Positions 6,817 through 15,618 of a stretch of 33,526 nt of DNA are shown here, piece by piece (position 1 is the stretch's first letter; every line of letters begins with the position of its first letter). The DNA comes from Christensenella sp. UBA4379. Lineage in GTDB: Bacteria > Bacillota > Clostridia > Christensenellales > Aristaeellaceae. The notes beneath the pieces were generated by a model that was given only the letters and a program-made list of their open reading frames with translations, was not told the DNA's origin and made no database searches. The translations under genes and the position numbers were made by a program. The DNA is taken from contig DGRV01000082.1 in the NCBI GenBank assembly GCA_002391225.1, positions 2,740 through 36,265 on the forward strand, read 5' to 3'.

Positions 6817-9420
6817 TTGTTGAAAAGAAAGAAAAAGACGTCCGTAACCGCTTTCCTCCTCTGCCTTTTCCTCCTGCTCTCCTCCAGCCGAGCGCTGAGT
6901 GAAACTGTGGTGTTTCCCAATGATCTGAGCATCATCGAAGAGGAAGCCTTTGCCGATTCCGGGCTGTCAGGGCGCATCGTCATTCCGCCGTCGATCCAGC
7001 AGATTCACGGGCGGGCTTTTGCCAACTGTCAGATTACGGAAGTGGTTTTTCCGGAATGGATCGACTATATCGCCGCGGACGCCTTTGAGGGATGCGATGG
7101 GCTCAAAATCACTACCGTGGACGGCAGCTACGCGCAGAAATGGGCGGTCAGCCGGGGCTTGATTGAGATTATTAAGGATAAGATCACCAACCATTACGCG
7201 GAGCAAGAGCAGCAGATTTCTCATCAGCTGGGAGCCGATACAACGGTAAGTGAAAAAGAACCGGACGATTATGTTTCCGGCCGGGAATTCATGAACATGC
7301 TGGACTGGTTTATGGAAAGAGCCAACCCGCAGGCCCTGGAAGCCTGGAAAAAGGAACTGCCGAAGGTCCGGAAGTATAACGGGCCTCTGACCCGCGGAGA
7401 AGCTATGGTGGCCATCGTATACGCGGCCGAATTTGCCGGCGGAGAATACGCAGTGCCCCGGGATCCGGTTTTCAAGGAAGATACGCAGGGGCTTGAATGG
7501 TACGATAACTACATCGTCGATGAAGAACTGTTCGGCGACATCCTGCACCAGGTTTGCTCTATCTACTCCTTTTGGGGCGACGACCGGTATTTAGGCGCGT
7601 ACAATTATCTGGAACAGTACGACTCTCTTCTTCATGGTTTGCCCATCCTGGATCAGGCAGATAACGGCTCATTTCACCTGGATCAACCGCTGACCGCGGA
7701 TGAGGCGGAAACCGCTGTTACCCGTTTCCTGTTCGTGAACCCGGAAAAGCTGGAAAAGGACTACGCCGATATACAGACACCGGTAAAGCAAAAAATCACG
7801 GAGCTTCGGGCGCAGAAGGATGACGCAGTGCAAATCATTCTGAACTCCGCTTCTGAATACGAGGTCGGGGAAGGCGGAACCATTTACTACGTCTCCCCTT
7901 CCGGGAATGACAGCAACGACGGGACATCCCCCGCCACGGCCTGGCGTTCCCTGGACAAGGTGAACAGCGGCGGTATCACCAACGAGTACATGCGCGACAA
8001 CCCCGGATTTCCTGAATTCCAGTGGGCCAGCGAACATCCGGACCAGGTTGCTCATTTCAATCCCGGGGACGTCGTGCTGTTTGAACGCGGCGGCGAATGG
8101 CGCGGGGTGCTGCGCACCGCTCCCGGCGTCACCTACTCTGCCTATGGCAGCGGCAGCAAGCCCAGGATTTTAGGCTCTCCAGAAAACGCTGGAGACGCCC
8201 AAAAATGGTCTCTGGCGGCTGGCACCAATAACATTTGGGTTTATTACATGCAAATTCCGGAATGCGGTGGCATTCTACTGGACAGAAGTGTCATGGCCCA
8301 GGCACGACCAGTTTGCTGGACAGGAGAAAAATTCATCACTGGCGACTCCTATGAAGGCGGATTATTTACCTTAACCAGGGCAGACTATGAACAACTGCCC
8401 ACGATTGATTTTTCTAGGCTCAATAACCTTGATTTCTTCAACGCCTCCAAGAACCGGGATACTCTGGGACACGCTTCCACGGCAACGCTGTATCTCCGCT
8501 GTGATGAAGGGAACCCCGGTGAAGTCTACTCTTCCATCGAATTCCTGAGCGGATTCACCAACGAATGGAATGAAGGTGCCATCATGCTGCGGGATAACAG
8601 CAAAGTCGACAATTTTGAGCTTATGTATTTTTCCGGTCCCGGTATATCCTGCAGCGATTATGGCACCGTAAGCAACTGTGTTGTCGCATGGGGCGGAGGT
8701 CATGTAGAAATCACTGATTTTACCGAAGACGAATCCGGATTGCATTTTAATATTGGCGGTCGATTTGGGGATGGTATCACCACAGCAGATGATTATAATA
8801 CAGTCCGGAATAATTATATCTATAATATCTGGGACAGCGGAATCAATATAGAAGCTTTCTCAGATCAGTATGATGAATGGACTTCTGAAACAGACCCACA
8901 AATGCTGGATGAATTAGTCGAACGAAAAGGAAATAAGGTTCTGAATAATGTTGTAGAAGCCTGCAGCAATGGCATCAATATGACAGACTGGGCGGCCATG
9001 GCCAAACAGATGTCAACACCTGGTTTTGTAGACAATGTAATTGATAGTAACATGTTCTTTGATTCCGGCTGCTCTCCCTGGTCGCACCCCGATGAACAGC
9101 AAGGATATGGAGCTATTTCCATTAATACTCCTTCCGGTGGTACAAGCAATAACACCATCTCCAATAATATCCTGTGTGGCACAAATCCAGACGTTGCATT
9201 GTTGACAATATGGAGCGATGGTGAACCAACTGGATTTACTTATTCCAACAACATCTACGCTCAACCAGTCCGGGAGAAGCTGATTGAAATCAAGCGGGAA
9301 AACTGGTCACAGGGAGAAGGCAGAGTGGACTACATTCGTAATTCAGGAAGGAAAATCAATCCAGACAATCCTTTTTTGTCCGAAGCGGAGATATTCGCGC
9401 TCTGGGATCAAATCAAATAA
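6817..9420 (+). CDS. Secreted LRR / right-handed beta-helix protein, possible carbohydrate-active surface enzyme
   Basis: 867 residues, TTG start with GGGGAG seven bases upstream. Order: signal peptide (1-28, SRALSE region); one to two BspA-type LRR_5 repeats (about 30-105); a helical middle (about 150-330) with two weakly SLH-like motifs (LTRGEAMVAIVYAAEF, LTADEAETAVTRFLF); then from YYVSPSGNDSNDGTSPATAW (about 356) a pectate-lyase-like right-handed beta-helix to near the end. The first part of the helix is the usual DUF1565/PbH1 opening. Catalytic residues cannot be assigned, so glycan lyase, glycosidase and binding roles are all possible. Bases 8761-8940 are only 38 percent GC (68 of 180) compared with about 73 percent in 10501-10560, and codon choice changes from about 8600 on. 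This suggests a mosaic or acquired 3' half. Confidence 0.75.
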   Translation: MLKRKKKTSVTAFLLCLFLLLSSSRALSETVVFPNDLSIIEEEAFADSGLSGRIVIPPSIQQIHGRAFANCQITEVVFPEWIDYIAADAFEGCDGLKITTVDGSYAQKWAVSRGLIEIIKDKITNHYAEQEQQISHQLGADTTVSEKEPDDYVSGREFMNMLDWFMERANPQALEAWKKELPKVRKYNGPLTRGEAMVAIVYAAEFAGGEYAVPRDPVFKEDTQGLEWYDNYIVDEELFGDILHQVCSIYSFWGDDRYLGAYNYLEQYDSLLHGLPILDQADNGSFHLDQPLTADEAETAVTRFLFVNPEKLEKDYADIQTPVKQKITELRAQKDDAVQIILNSASEYEVGEGGTIYYVSPSGNDSNDGTSPATAWRSLDKVNSGGITNEYMRDNPGFPEFQWASEHPDQVAHFNPGDVVLFERGGEWRGVLRTAPGVTYSAYGSGSKPRILGSPENAGDAQKWSLAAGTNNIWVYYMQIPECGGILLDRSVMAQARPVCWTGEKFITGDSYEGGLFTLTRADYEQLPTIDFSRLNNLDFFNASKNRDTLGHASTATLYLRCDEGNPGEVYSSIEFLSGFTNEWNEGAIMLRDNSKVDNFELMYFSGPGISCSDYGTVSNCVVAWGGGHVEITDFTEDESGLHFNIGGRFGDGITTADDYNTVRNNYIYNIWDSGINIEAFSDQYDEWTSETDPQMLDELVERKGNKVLNNVVEACSNGINMTDWAAMAKQMSTPGFVDNVIDSNMFFDSGCSPWSHPDEQQGYGAISINTPSGGTSNNTISNNILCGTNPDVALLTIWSDGEPTGFTYSNNIYAQPVREKLIEIKRENWSQGEGRVDYIRNSGRKINPDNPFLSEAEIFALWDQIK

Positions 9421-9454
9421 TCACAGGAAGCACACAATTTCCTGCCAGCTTCCC

Positions 9455-9486
9455 AATCCCCCGGGTCCTCCCAAGGCCCGGGGATT
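9455..9486 (+). terminator. Possible terminator after the beta-helix gene
   Basis: GC-rich hairpin AATCCCC(C)GGG ... CCCGGGGATT, 35 bases past the stop. It is followed by TCTTG and not by a clean T-run, so it is a weak call. Confidence 0.4.
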
Positions 9487-9539
9487 CTTGACATGATGTA
9501 AAATAACTACTGACGTCTCTTTCAGACTGCCCGAAAATA

Positions 9540-9568
9540 TTGTTTTTCCCTCCGATTTATGATATATT
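9540..9568 (+). promoter_or_regulatory. Possible mtnN promoter
   Basis: TTGTTT (9540-9545), 17 bases, TATATT (9563-9568), about 38 bases before the mtnN start. An alternative -10 TATGAT overlaps at 9558. Confidence 0.4.
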
Positions 9569-9605
9569 TACACTTGTTCAACCTGAAACAGACGGAGGAA
9601 AGAGC

Positions 9606-10298
9606 ATGCTGCTTGGGATCATTGGGGCGATGGAGAAGGAAACCGCCGCTCTGCGGAGCCGGATGACGGACACGGAAGAAATGACGGTCGCCGGAGTCCG
9701 CTATACGAAGGGCCTGCTGGAAGGGCGGAAGGTCGTCCTCTCCCGCTGCGGGATCGGGAAGGTTCACGCGGCCATGTGCGCCTTCGGGATGATCGACCGC
9801 TTCCACCCGGACGCCGTGCTCAACATCGGGGTCGCCGGAGGGCTGCTGCCGGAGCTGAACATCGGGGACATCGTGGTGGCGGAAAACGCCGTCCAGCACG
9901 ACGCGGACACCTCCGCCCTGGGCGACCCGGTGGGCTATGTCAGCGGACTGCCGGACGTCTACATCCCGGCGGACAAGTCCCTGGCCGGCCTGACGGAACG
10001 GGCGGCGAAAACGGCCGGCCTTCCATATGTCCGCGCCAACATCACCACGGGCGATCAGTTTATCGCCGACCTGGAAAAGAAGAAGTGGCTCGCCGCCCAT
10101 TTCGGCGCCGGGGCCTGCGATATGGAGGGCGGGGCCGTCGCCCAGGTCTGCCTGGAATACGGAACCCCCTACGCCGCCTACCGCGCCATTTCGGACACTC
10201 TGACCGGCAACGGCAAAGAATATGAAGAAAACGTCCACACCGCCTGCGCCGCCAGCGCCAAACTTTTGACAGTATTGCTTTCATTTCTATCTGCGTAA
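9606..10298 (+). CDS. mtnN: 5'-methylthioadenosine/S-adenosylhomocysteine nucleosidase
   Basis: Cytoplasmic enzyme that splits adenine from methylthioadenosine, S-adenosylhomocysteine and 5'-deoxyadenosine, clearing by-products of S-adenosylmethionine use. 230 residues, the normal family length. Visible: GIIGAMEKE at the N-terminus with the catalytic-type E12, the SRCGIGKVHAA loop, NIGVAGG, TGDQF, the substrate-binding CDMEGGAVAQ and the catalytic AISD with D197, the same position as in the Escherichia coli enzyme. The ATG at 9606 has GGAGG seven bases upstream; an in-frame ATG at 9540 is rejected because the family starts at MxxGIIGAM. It stands alone behind its own promoter. A heptad-repeat element separates it from comEB. 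Confidence 0.96.
   Translation: MLLGIIGAMEKETAALRSRMTDTEEMTVAGVRYTKGLLEGRKVVLSRCGIGKVHAAMCAFGMIDRFHPDAVLNIGVAGGLLPELNIGDIVVAENAVQHDADTSALGDPVGYVSGLPDVYIPADKSLAGLTERAAKTAGLPYVRANITTGDQFIADLEKKKWLAAHFGAGACDMEGGAVAQVCLEYGTPYAAYRAISDTLTGNGKEYEENVHTACAASAKLLTVLLSFLSA
10266..10293 (+). promoter_or_regulatory. Possible promoter for the comEB run inside the 3' end of mtnN
   Basis: TTGACA (10266-10271), 16 bases, TATCTG (10288-10293). The -35 is perfect and the -10 is weak. It would put the whole repeat element 10321-10435 in the 5' leader of comEB. Confidence 0.3.
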
Positions 10299-10320
10299 AA
10301 CAGAGAGGAAGCTACTCGCA

Positions 10321-10435
10321 GAGTGAAGAGTGGAGAGTTTTCGTTCGCTCCGCTCACAGAGTGGAGATTATATGGTCAGTGATCTGTCAAAGACAAATTC
10401 TGATCTCCACTCTCCACTCTTCACTCTCCACTCTG
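10321..10435. repeat. Heptad-repeat inverted element, GAGTGGA type
   Basis: Forward heptads GAGTGAA-GAGTGGA-GAGT (10321-10338) and a further GAGTGGAGA (10359-10367) face a reverse array TCTCCAC-TCTCCAC-TCTTCAC-TCTCCAC-TCTG (10404-10435). Bases 10321-10338 are a perfect 18-base complement of 10409-10426. The loop carries TTCGTTCGCTCCGCTCAC, resembling the core words of the two GGTAGGA elements elsewhere in the window. It ends five bases before the comEB ribosome site, so a folded leader could affect comEB translation. No coding potential is seen. Confidence 0.85.
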
Positions 10436-10449
10436 ACTTGGAGGTTTTT

Positions 10450-10917
10450 ATGTCTTTCAACAAATGGGATTACCGGTTCATGCAGATGGCGCACGTGATC
10501 GCCGGCTGGACCAGCTGCTTTGCGCCGGGCCGGGCCATCGGCGCCGTCATCGTCAAGGACAAGCGGATCATGACCACCGGCTACAACGGCGCGCCGCAGG
10601 GCATGAAAACCTGCCGGGAAAAGGGCGTCTGCCTGCGCCGCCAGCTCGGGATTCCCTCGGGCACGAGGGCGGAGGTCTGCTATGCCATCCACGCCGAGCA
10701 GAACGCCATCATCCAGGCCGCCAAGCTGGGCGTCAACATCGACGGGGCCACGCTGTACTGCACCCACCAGCCCTGCTCCGTCTGCGCCAAGATGATCGTG
10801 AATGCCGGCATCCGCCGGGTGGTGTACGAACAGGGCTATCCGGACAGCTTTACCCTGGAAATATTCGGAGAAACCGGCGTACAGCTGGAACAGATGGAAG
10901 CCAAGGAGGATGCGTGA
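10450..10917 (+). CDS. comEB: dCMP deaminase (ComEB-type)
   Basis: Zinc enzyme that deaminates dCMP to dUMP, feeding thymidylate synthesis; cytoplasmic. 155 residues, the family's usual size. The zinc site is H81-A-E83 (HAEQNAI) and PCSVC (C109, C112); the N-terminal motif GAVIVKDKRI and TGYNGAP are typical of dCMP deaminases. The ATG at 10450 has GGAGG five bases upstream, next to the end of the heptad element. An in-frame start at 10330 lies in the repeat and is rejected. It opens a run of six genes with one- to seven-base overlaps or near-zero gaps. Grouping with cell-wall genes is common in genomes without a functional link. The comE name reflects gene-order history in Bacillus and does not prove a role in competence. 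Confidence 0.94.
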   Translation: MSFNKWDYRFMQMAHVIAGWTSCFAPGRAIGAVIVKDKRIMTTGYNGAPQGMKTCREKGVCLRRQLGIPSGTRAEVCYAIHAEQNAIIQAAKLGVNIDGATLYCTHQPCSVCAKMIVNAGIRRVVYEQGYPDSFTLEIFGETGVQLEQMEAKEDA

Positions 10918-12320
10918 TGAAGCGCCTTTTTTCTGCACTGTTGATCCTGACCCTGCTGCTGACGAGCGTCGCGGCCGGGGCCATCGCCACGCCCAGGACC
11001 ATTCCCGTCCTGGCCCGGGAGGACATTCCCGCCACCCCGCACGGCATCCACAACTACCTGCTTTTGTGCGTGGATTCCTGGAACGGGAAGGCGAATAACC
11101 TGGGCAATACCGACGGCATGGTGCTGGTGACGGCGGACGAGGACATGGGGAAAATCTCCCTGACCAGCTTTACCCGCGACCTGCTGGTCAAAAACCCGGA
11201 AAAATCCGGCTATAACCGGCTGAGCCGCTATGTGATCAACAACGGGGCCGACAAGGAGGCCGTGGAAAAGCTGGTCGGCATCTTCGAGACCCATTTCGGC
11301 ATCCGCATCGACCACTATATCGTGGTGGACTGGACGATGATCCAGAACATCATTGACGCCTGCGGCGGGGTCGACATCACGATTACCGACGGCGAAGCAA
11401 CCCGCCTGCGCTCCAAGACCGCCTATACCGCCTCCTGGACGGATCCGGTGCTGCCGTCCAAAAACGGCGGGGGCACCTACCATTTTAAGGGCCATTCCGC
11501 CGTTATCTACATGCGCATCCGCTCCAGCTATGTCGTCAACGGCGAGGCCAACGATTTCCGCCGCACGACCCGGGCCAGGATGGTCCTGTCCTCCCTGGCC
11601 GATTCCCTGAGGGACATCACCTACGACAAGGCTCTGGACCTTCTGGACGCGGTGGTGGAAAACACCCTGGTCACTGATATGTCCGCCGCGGACCTGTTTG
11701 AGGCCGTGCAGATCGCCTTTTCTCTGAAGGGCGCTCCCATCGACCAGCTGCGCATCCCGATCAAGGGCACCTTTGAGGAGATCGACTACGGCGGCTCCGC
11801 CCAGCAGATCGACTATCCCGCCAACCGGGAGGCCCTGCACGCCTTCCTCTACGGCACCTTCATCGTCCGGGACCAGGACGAAGCGCCCGAGGAAGAGGAA
11901 AGCGCCGCCGAAGCCGGCGATCCCGCGGAGCAGGAGCTGAGCCGGGAGATGTTCGACGTGCCCCACGACGGCACGGCCTATTCCGACTTCCTGAGCGCCT
12001 ACAACGACTTCCTGGTCCGCTCCGCCCAGACGGACTATTCGGAAAGCGCCGGCCTGTCCGAAGAGTTTGAAAAGCTGATGGCCGCCTATACCGCCTTCCT
12101 TTCTGAATACGAGACCTTTGAAAAAGAGCTGACCGATTCCAAGACGCCGCTGCTCATGATGAGCAAGCAGAAGGAAATGGAAGAGCGCTATCAGACCGTG
12201 CAGACCGTGCTGGACCGCCTGGACCAGATGGAACTGAACAGGGCGGATGAAGAATACTATGTCCGCACCCTGGAGACCATTCTGGAAAACATCGAGACGA
12301 ATCCGTCCGAGGGTCAGTAA
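10917..12320 (+). CDS. LytR-CpsA-Psr (LCP) family cell-wall glycopolymer transferase
   Basis: 467 residues. LCP enzymes move teichoic acids or capsule from lipid carriers to peptidoglycan at the outer face of the membrane. A signal sequence or N-terminal anchor spans about residues 1-22. The LCP core (about 45-320) shows LLLCVDSW, NTDGMVLVTAD, the SFTRDLLV arginine-aspartate motif, DHYIVVDW and the GGVDI turn. The C-terminal 140 residues are acidic and helix-forming with heptad-like spacing and no known domain. Its ATG overlaps the comEB stop (TGATG) and AAGGAGG lies seven bases before it. The next gene, lgt, begins two bases after its stop. The exact polymer transferred is unknown. Confidence 0.88.
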   Translation: MKRLFSALLILTLLLTSVAAGAIATPRTIPVLAREDIPATPHGIHNYLLLCVDSWNGKANNLGNTDGMVLVTADEDMGKISLTSFTRDLLVKNPEKSGYNRLSRYVINNGADKEAVEKLVGIFETHFGIRIDHYIVVDWTMIQNIIDACGGVDITITDGEATRLRSKTAYTASWTDPVLPSKNGGGTYHFKGHSAVIYMRIRSSYVVNGEANDFRRTTRARMVLSSLADSLRDITYDKALDLLDAVVENTLVTDMSAADLFEAVQIAFSLKGAPIDQLRIPIKGTFEEIDYGGSAQQIDYPANREALHAFLYGTFIVRDQDEAPEEEESAAEAGDPAEQELSREMFDVPHDGTAYSDFLSAYNDFLVRSAQTDYSESAGLSEEFEKLMAAYTAFLSEYETFEKELTDSKTPLLMMSKQKEMEERYQTVQTVLDRLDQMELNRADEEYYVRTLETILENIETNPSEGQ

Positions 12321-12322
12321 GC

Positions 12323-13072
12323 ATGCCGCCCGCATTTTTTTCCGGTCTCCCCATGTACGCCCTGCTGATCTGCGCGGCCATCCTGATCGGCGTCTGGCTG
12401 TGCGGCAAAAACACCGCGCGCCTTTCCCTTCCCCCAGACGCCGGCCTGGACGTCGCCCTGTGGGGCGTTCCCTCCGCGCTGATCGGCGCGAGGCTTTACT
12501 ACTGTATCTTTCGCTGGGCGGATTACGCTGGTGATCCGCTCAGCGTTTTGCGTGTCTGGGAGGGCGGCCTGGCCATCTACGGCGGGGTGATCGGCGGCCT
12601 GCTGGGCGTATGGGCGCTGAGCAGATACCGCCGCCTGCCCTTTTGGGCCCTGATCGACATGACCGTCCCCTCCCTCCTGCTGGGCCAGGCCATCGGCAGG
12701 TGGGGGAACTTTTTCAACCAGGAAGCCTACGGAAACCCCGTCCTCTCCCCCGCCCTCCAGTTTTTCCCCATGGCGGTGCTCGTCGGCGGAAAATGGTATC
12801 AGGCCACGTTCTTCTATGAATCCATGTGGGACCTGATCGGCTTCCTGATCCTCTGGAACACCAGGAAGCGCTGGCGCTTGGGCGACGGCCTCCCCCTCTA
12901 CATGATCGTCTACGGCCTGGGCCGGGTCTGGATCGAAGGCCTGCGGAGCGACAGCCTCTACATCCCCGGCACCCCCATCCGCGTGTCCCAGCTGCTCAGC
13001 GGACTGATGGTGGTGGGGGGCATCGTGTATTTTGTGGTCAGCAGGCAGAGGAAGAGGAGAAACGTCTCATGA
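12323..13072 (+). CDS. lgt: Prolipoprotein diacylglyceryl transferase
   Basis: 249-residue integral membrane enzyme that attaches diacylglycerol from phosphatidylglycerol to the lipobox cysteine of prelipoproteins, the first step of lipoprotein maturation. The signature GRWGNFFNQEAYG (residues 125-137) and the late YGLGRVWIEGLRSDSLY motif, both essential family elements, are intact. About seven membrane segments can be read. It starts two bases after the LCP stop with only a weak GAGGG upstream, so translation is probably coupled. The final ATGA overlaps the start of the hydrolase gene. Confidence 0.95.
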   Translation: MPPAFFSGLPMYALLICAAILIGVWLCGKNTARLSLPPDAGLDVALWGVPSALIGARLYYCIFRWADYAGDPLSVLRVWEGGLAIYGGVIGGLLGVWALSRYRRLPFWALIDMTVPSLLLGQAIGRWGNFFNQEAYGNPVLSPALQFFPMAVLVGGKWYQATFFYESMWDLIGFLILWNTRKRWRLGDGLPLYMIVYGLGRVWIEGLRSDSLYIPGTPIRVSQLLSGLMVVGGIVYFVVSRQRKRRNVS

Positions 13073-14205
13073 ACAACTCACTGTACCGCGCCGGGATTCA
13101 TCTGGTTCCCCGCCTGCCGGTCCGTCTGTCCGGCTGGACCGGGAAACAGCCGGACCCGGCGCTTGAAAAGCGGATCGCGGCCGTCCTGTCCCGTCAAAGG
13201 GTGCGGGGCGGCACGCTGGCGCTGACAGACGGACAAACCATATCCGCTGCCTCTTTTGGGACCATTCGGAAGGACGGCTCCCTGCCCGCCAGGCCGGACG
13301 TCTTTTTCCGCGCCGCTTCCGTCAGCAAATTCGTCACCGCCTGCGCCGCGCTGACCCTGGCCCGGCAGGGGAAGATCTCCCTGGAGGAGGACATCGGGGC
13401 GTATCTGGGCTTCCCCGTCCGGAATCCGCACTTTCACGACATCCCGGTGACGCTGGCGATGCTCCTGTCCCACACCTCCTCCATCCGGGACGGGGAAAGC
13501 TATCTGACCAGCCTCTCCTCTCCTCCGCCATTTTCGGAACTGCTCGCAAAAGACTGCTTTGCCAAAACGGCCCCTGGCACCCAGTGGGATTACTCGAATC
13601 TGGCCGCCGGGATCGCCGGCTGCGTGCTGGAAGGCGCGCTTCAGAAGCCCTTCGACCGGATCATGCGGGAAACCGTCTTTGAACCCCTGAATATCGACGC
13701 TTCTTTCCATCCGGGGAAGATCGGCGGAACGCTGTCGGATGCCTGGCGGCTCCTGCCCCCCGCCCGGCGCGCCGGGTACGACGCGGCGGCTCGTCAGCGG
13801 GCCGTACCGAAGGACGAAAATATCGACCTTCAAATGGACTATCTTCTGGCCCACGGCAGCCTGTGCATCCGGGCGGGCGACCTGCTGGCCCTTGGCCAGG
13901 CGGCTGTGAGGAGCGATTTCTTCCCGGAGATGAGGGAAAAGCGCGCCTCCTTCGGTGCCCGGGACCGGACGCTTTCCGAAGGCCTGGGCACCTTCCTCTA
14001 CCAGGAGGAAGGAATGGCGGAGCCCCTGTACGGCCATCAGGGGCTGGCCTACGGGGCCGTCCACGGCCTGTTCCTGAACGGGCGTGGCGAAGGCTTCGCC
14101 CTGCTGACCTCCGCTGCTTCGGAAGAACGGGAGGGGGTCATGACGGCCCTCAACATCAGCCTGTGCTGCCTGCTGTTTCCGGATGGGAGGTGCCGCCCGT
14201 GGTAA
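13069..14205 (+). CDS. Serine hydrolase of the beta-lactamase (class C / DUF of PBP-like) fold
   Basis: 378 residues. Serine hydrolase with the SxxK nucleophile motif SVSK (84-87), the YxN motif YSN (175-177) and HQG near residue 323 in place of KTG. This is the pattern of class C-type beta-lactamase family esterases and D-aminopeptidases. No signal peptide is apparent, so it may be cytoplasmic, which argues against a role as a secreted antibiotic-degrading enzyme. The substrate is unknown. The ATG overlaps the lgt stop (ATGA) and GAGGAG lies nine bases upstream, so it is translationally coupled. The position between lgt and recX may only reflect operon economy. Confidence 0.85.
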   Translation: MNNSLYRAGIHLVPRLPVRLSGWTGKQPDPALEKRIAAVLSRQRVRGGTLALTDGQTISAASFGTIRKDGSLPARPDVFFRAASVSKFVTACAALTLARQGKISLEEDIGAYLGFPVRNPHFHDIPVTLAMLLSHTSSIRDGESYLTSLSSPPPFSELLAKDCFAKTAPGTQWDYSNLAAGIAGCVLEGALQKPFDRIMRETVFEPLNIDASFHPGKIGGTLSDAWRLLPPARRAGYDAAARQRAVPKDENIDLQMDYLLAHGSLCIRAGDLLALGQAAVRSDFFPEMREKRASFGARDRTLSEGLGTFLYQEEGMAEPLYGHQGLAYGAVHGLFLNGRGEGFALLTSAASEEREGVMTALNISLCCLLFPDGRCRPW

Positions 14206-14822
14206 CGGAGGTCAAAAAAATGGCCGGCTGCCACCGGATCACCTTTTCGGACGGGACGGTCATGAAGGTCCCGGAAGCCATGTATTACGACTTCCGTGTC
14301 CGCACCGGCGACCCGGTCGACCGGGACCATTACGAAAAACAACTCAGCGCCCATTATTATGAATACGCCCTCGACCGGGCGGGCCGCGCCCTGGCCGCCC
14401 GGGATATGACGGAAGCCCAGGTGGAACAAAAGCTGCTCTCCGCCGGTTATCCGGCAGAGGCGGTTGCCCGCGTCATAGAGGTCCTGACGCGCTACGATTT
14501 CGTTTCCGACGAGCGGTTCGCCGAGCGCTATGTGTCCGGCCGTTCCTCCCGCTACGGCCGCAGCCGCATCCTGCGGGAGCTGCGGCTAAAAGGAGTCTCT
14601 GAGGATACCGCGAAGGAGGCCCTGGATGACCTTCCCCAGGAGGACGAGCGGGAAGCCGCCCTCCGGCAGGCCCGGAAGCTCTGCGCCCGCAGGGATCTTT
14701 CCGACCCGGACGAGCGGCGGAAGACCGCCGCCGCCCTGGCCCGCAGAGGCTTTTCCTGGGACATCGTTTCCGATGTCCTGCGGGAGCTCTGTAATGGGGA
14801 TCTGGAGGACGATGAATCATGA
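14199..14822 (+). CDS. recX: RecX-family regulator of RecA
   Basis: 207 residues from GTG 14199. RecX binds and restrains RecA filaments in recombination and SOS repair. The three-helix repeats show as YALDRAGRALAARDMTEAQVEQKLLSAGY, the RYDFVSDERFAERYVSGR motif and the later ILRELRLKGVS and AALARRGFSWDIVSDVL repeats. GTG 14199 is preferred because GGGAGG lies eight bases upstream and VTEVKK forms the usual first strand. An ATG at 14220, with its own GGAGG eight bases before it, is a real rival. The gene overlaps the hydrolase stop by seven bases and its own stop overlaps trmO (ATGA). recA is not in the window. Confidence 0.85.
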   Translation: MVTEVKKMAGCHRITFSDGTVMKVPEAMYYDFRVRTGDPVDRDHYEKQLSAHYYEYALDRAGRALAARDMTEAQVEQKLLSAGYPAEAVARVIEVLTRYDFVSDERFAERYVSGRSSRYGRSRILRELRLKGVSEDTAKEALDDLPQEDEREAALRQARKLCARRDLSDPDERRKTAAALARRGFSWDIVSDVLRELCNGDLEDDES

Positions 14823-15535
14823 GTTCTGAAAGACATTTGGAAGTAATCGCCCACATCCGGACGGATTTTCAGGAAAAATTCGGCGTCCCCCGCCAGAGCG
14901 GCCTGGGAAAAAAACTCACCGGCCTGATCGTCTTTACCCCTAAATACCGGGTGGCGGACGCCCTGCGCGGGATAGAAGAATTTTCCCACCTCTGGCTGAT
15001 CTGGGATTTTTCCCTGGTGCCCGCCCAGAAGCGGTTTGAGCCCCTGGTCCGCCCGCCCCGGCTGGGCGGCAATGAAAAACGGGGCGTCTTCGCCACCCGC
15101 TCCCCCTTCCGTCCCAACCCCATCGGCCTGTCCCTGGTGCGCCTGGAGCAGGTGCTGCCAACCGCCGACGGCCCGGCCCTGCTGATCTCCGGCATCGACG
15201 TGATGGACGGAACGCCCCTGTATGACATCAAGCCCTACCTGCCCCACCTGGAGGCGGTGCCGGACGCCAAGGGCGGCTTTTCCCTGGCCCACGCGGAGGA
15301 TCGTCTGAACGTCCGCTTCCCGGAGGAACTGCTGAAAAAAATCCCCAAAAACAAGCGGGAGGCCCTCCTGGAAGCTCTCTCCCTGGACCCCCATCCCGCC
15401 TACCAGGAAGACCCTTCCCGGGTCTACGGCTTCGGCTTCGCCGGCATGGACGTCCGCTTTACCGTGGCGGAAGACACCCTGACCGTACGCGAAATCGTTT
15501 CGGATCCGAGCAGGGAGATACCGGTGGCCAAATAG
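14819..15535 (+). CDS. trmO: tRNA (N6-threonylcarbamoyladenosine-37)-N6-methyltransferase TrmO
   Basis: 238-residue SAM-dependent enzyme of the TsaA/YaeB/TrmO family that methylates t6A37 in tRNA-Thr, tuning codon reading. The N-terminal beta-barrel core is plain: IAHIRTDFQEKFGVPRQSG, the FSHLWLIW motif, FATRSPFRPNPIGLS and GIDVMDGTPLYDIKPYLP, all family signatures. The C-terminal extension (about 160-238) ends in a GFGFAGMDVRF strand region seen in longer TrmO proteins. It is the last gene of the coupled run and its ATG overlaps the recX stop. No clear terminator is seen before the promoter that starts 39 bases later. Confidence 0.94.
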   Translation: MSSERHLEVIAHIRTDFQEKFGVPRQSGLGKKLTGLIVFTPKYRVADALRGIEEFSHLWLIWDFSLVPAQKRFEPLVRPPRLGGNEKRGVFATRSPFRPNPIGLSLVRLEQVLPTADGPALLISGIDVMDGTPLYDIKPYLPHLEAVPDAKGGFSLAHAEDRLNVRFPEELLKKIPKNKREALLEALSLDPHPAYQEDPSRVYGFGFAGMDVRFTVAEDTLTVREIVSDPSREIPVAK

Positions 15536-15573
15536 ACTGCAGCCAGCCGGATCATGCAAAAATTTAAAAATGA

Positions 15574-15602
15574 TTGACGAATTAGAAAAAATATGATATG
15601 AT
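15574..15602 (+). promoter_or_regulatory. Promoter of the flavoprotein reductase gene
   Basis: TTGACG (15574-15579), 17 bases, TATGAT (15597-15602). An 80-base leader follows. Confidence 0.75.
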
Positions 15603-15618
15603 TTTTACATCCTAAGAG

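Noticed and set aside
13069..14205. Antibiotic-resistance beta-lactamase
   Set aside because: No signal peptide and no KTG motif; the family is broad and mostly not resistance-related.
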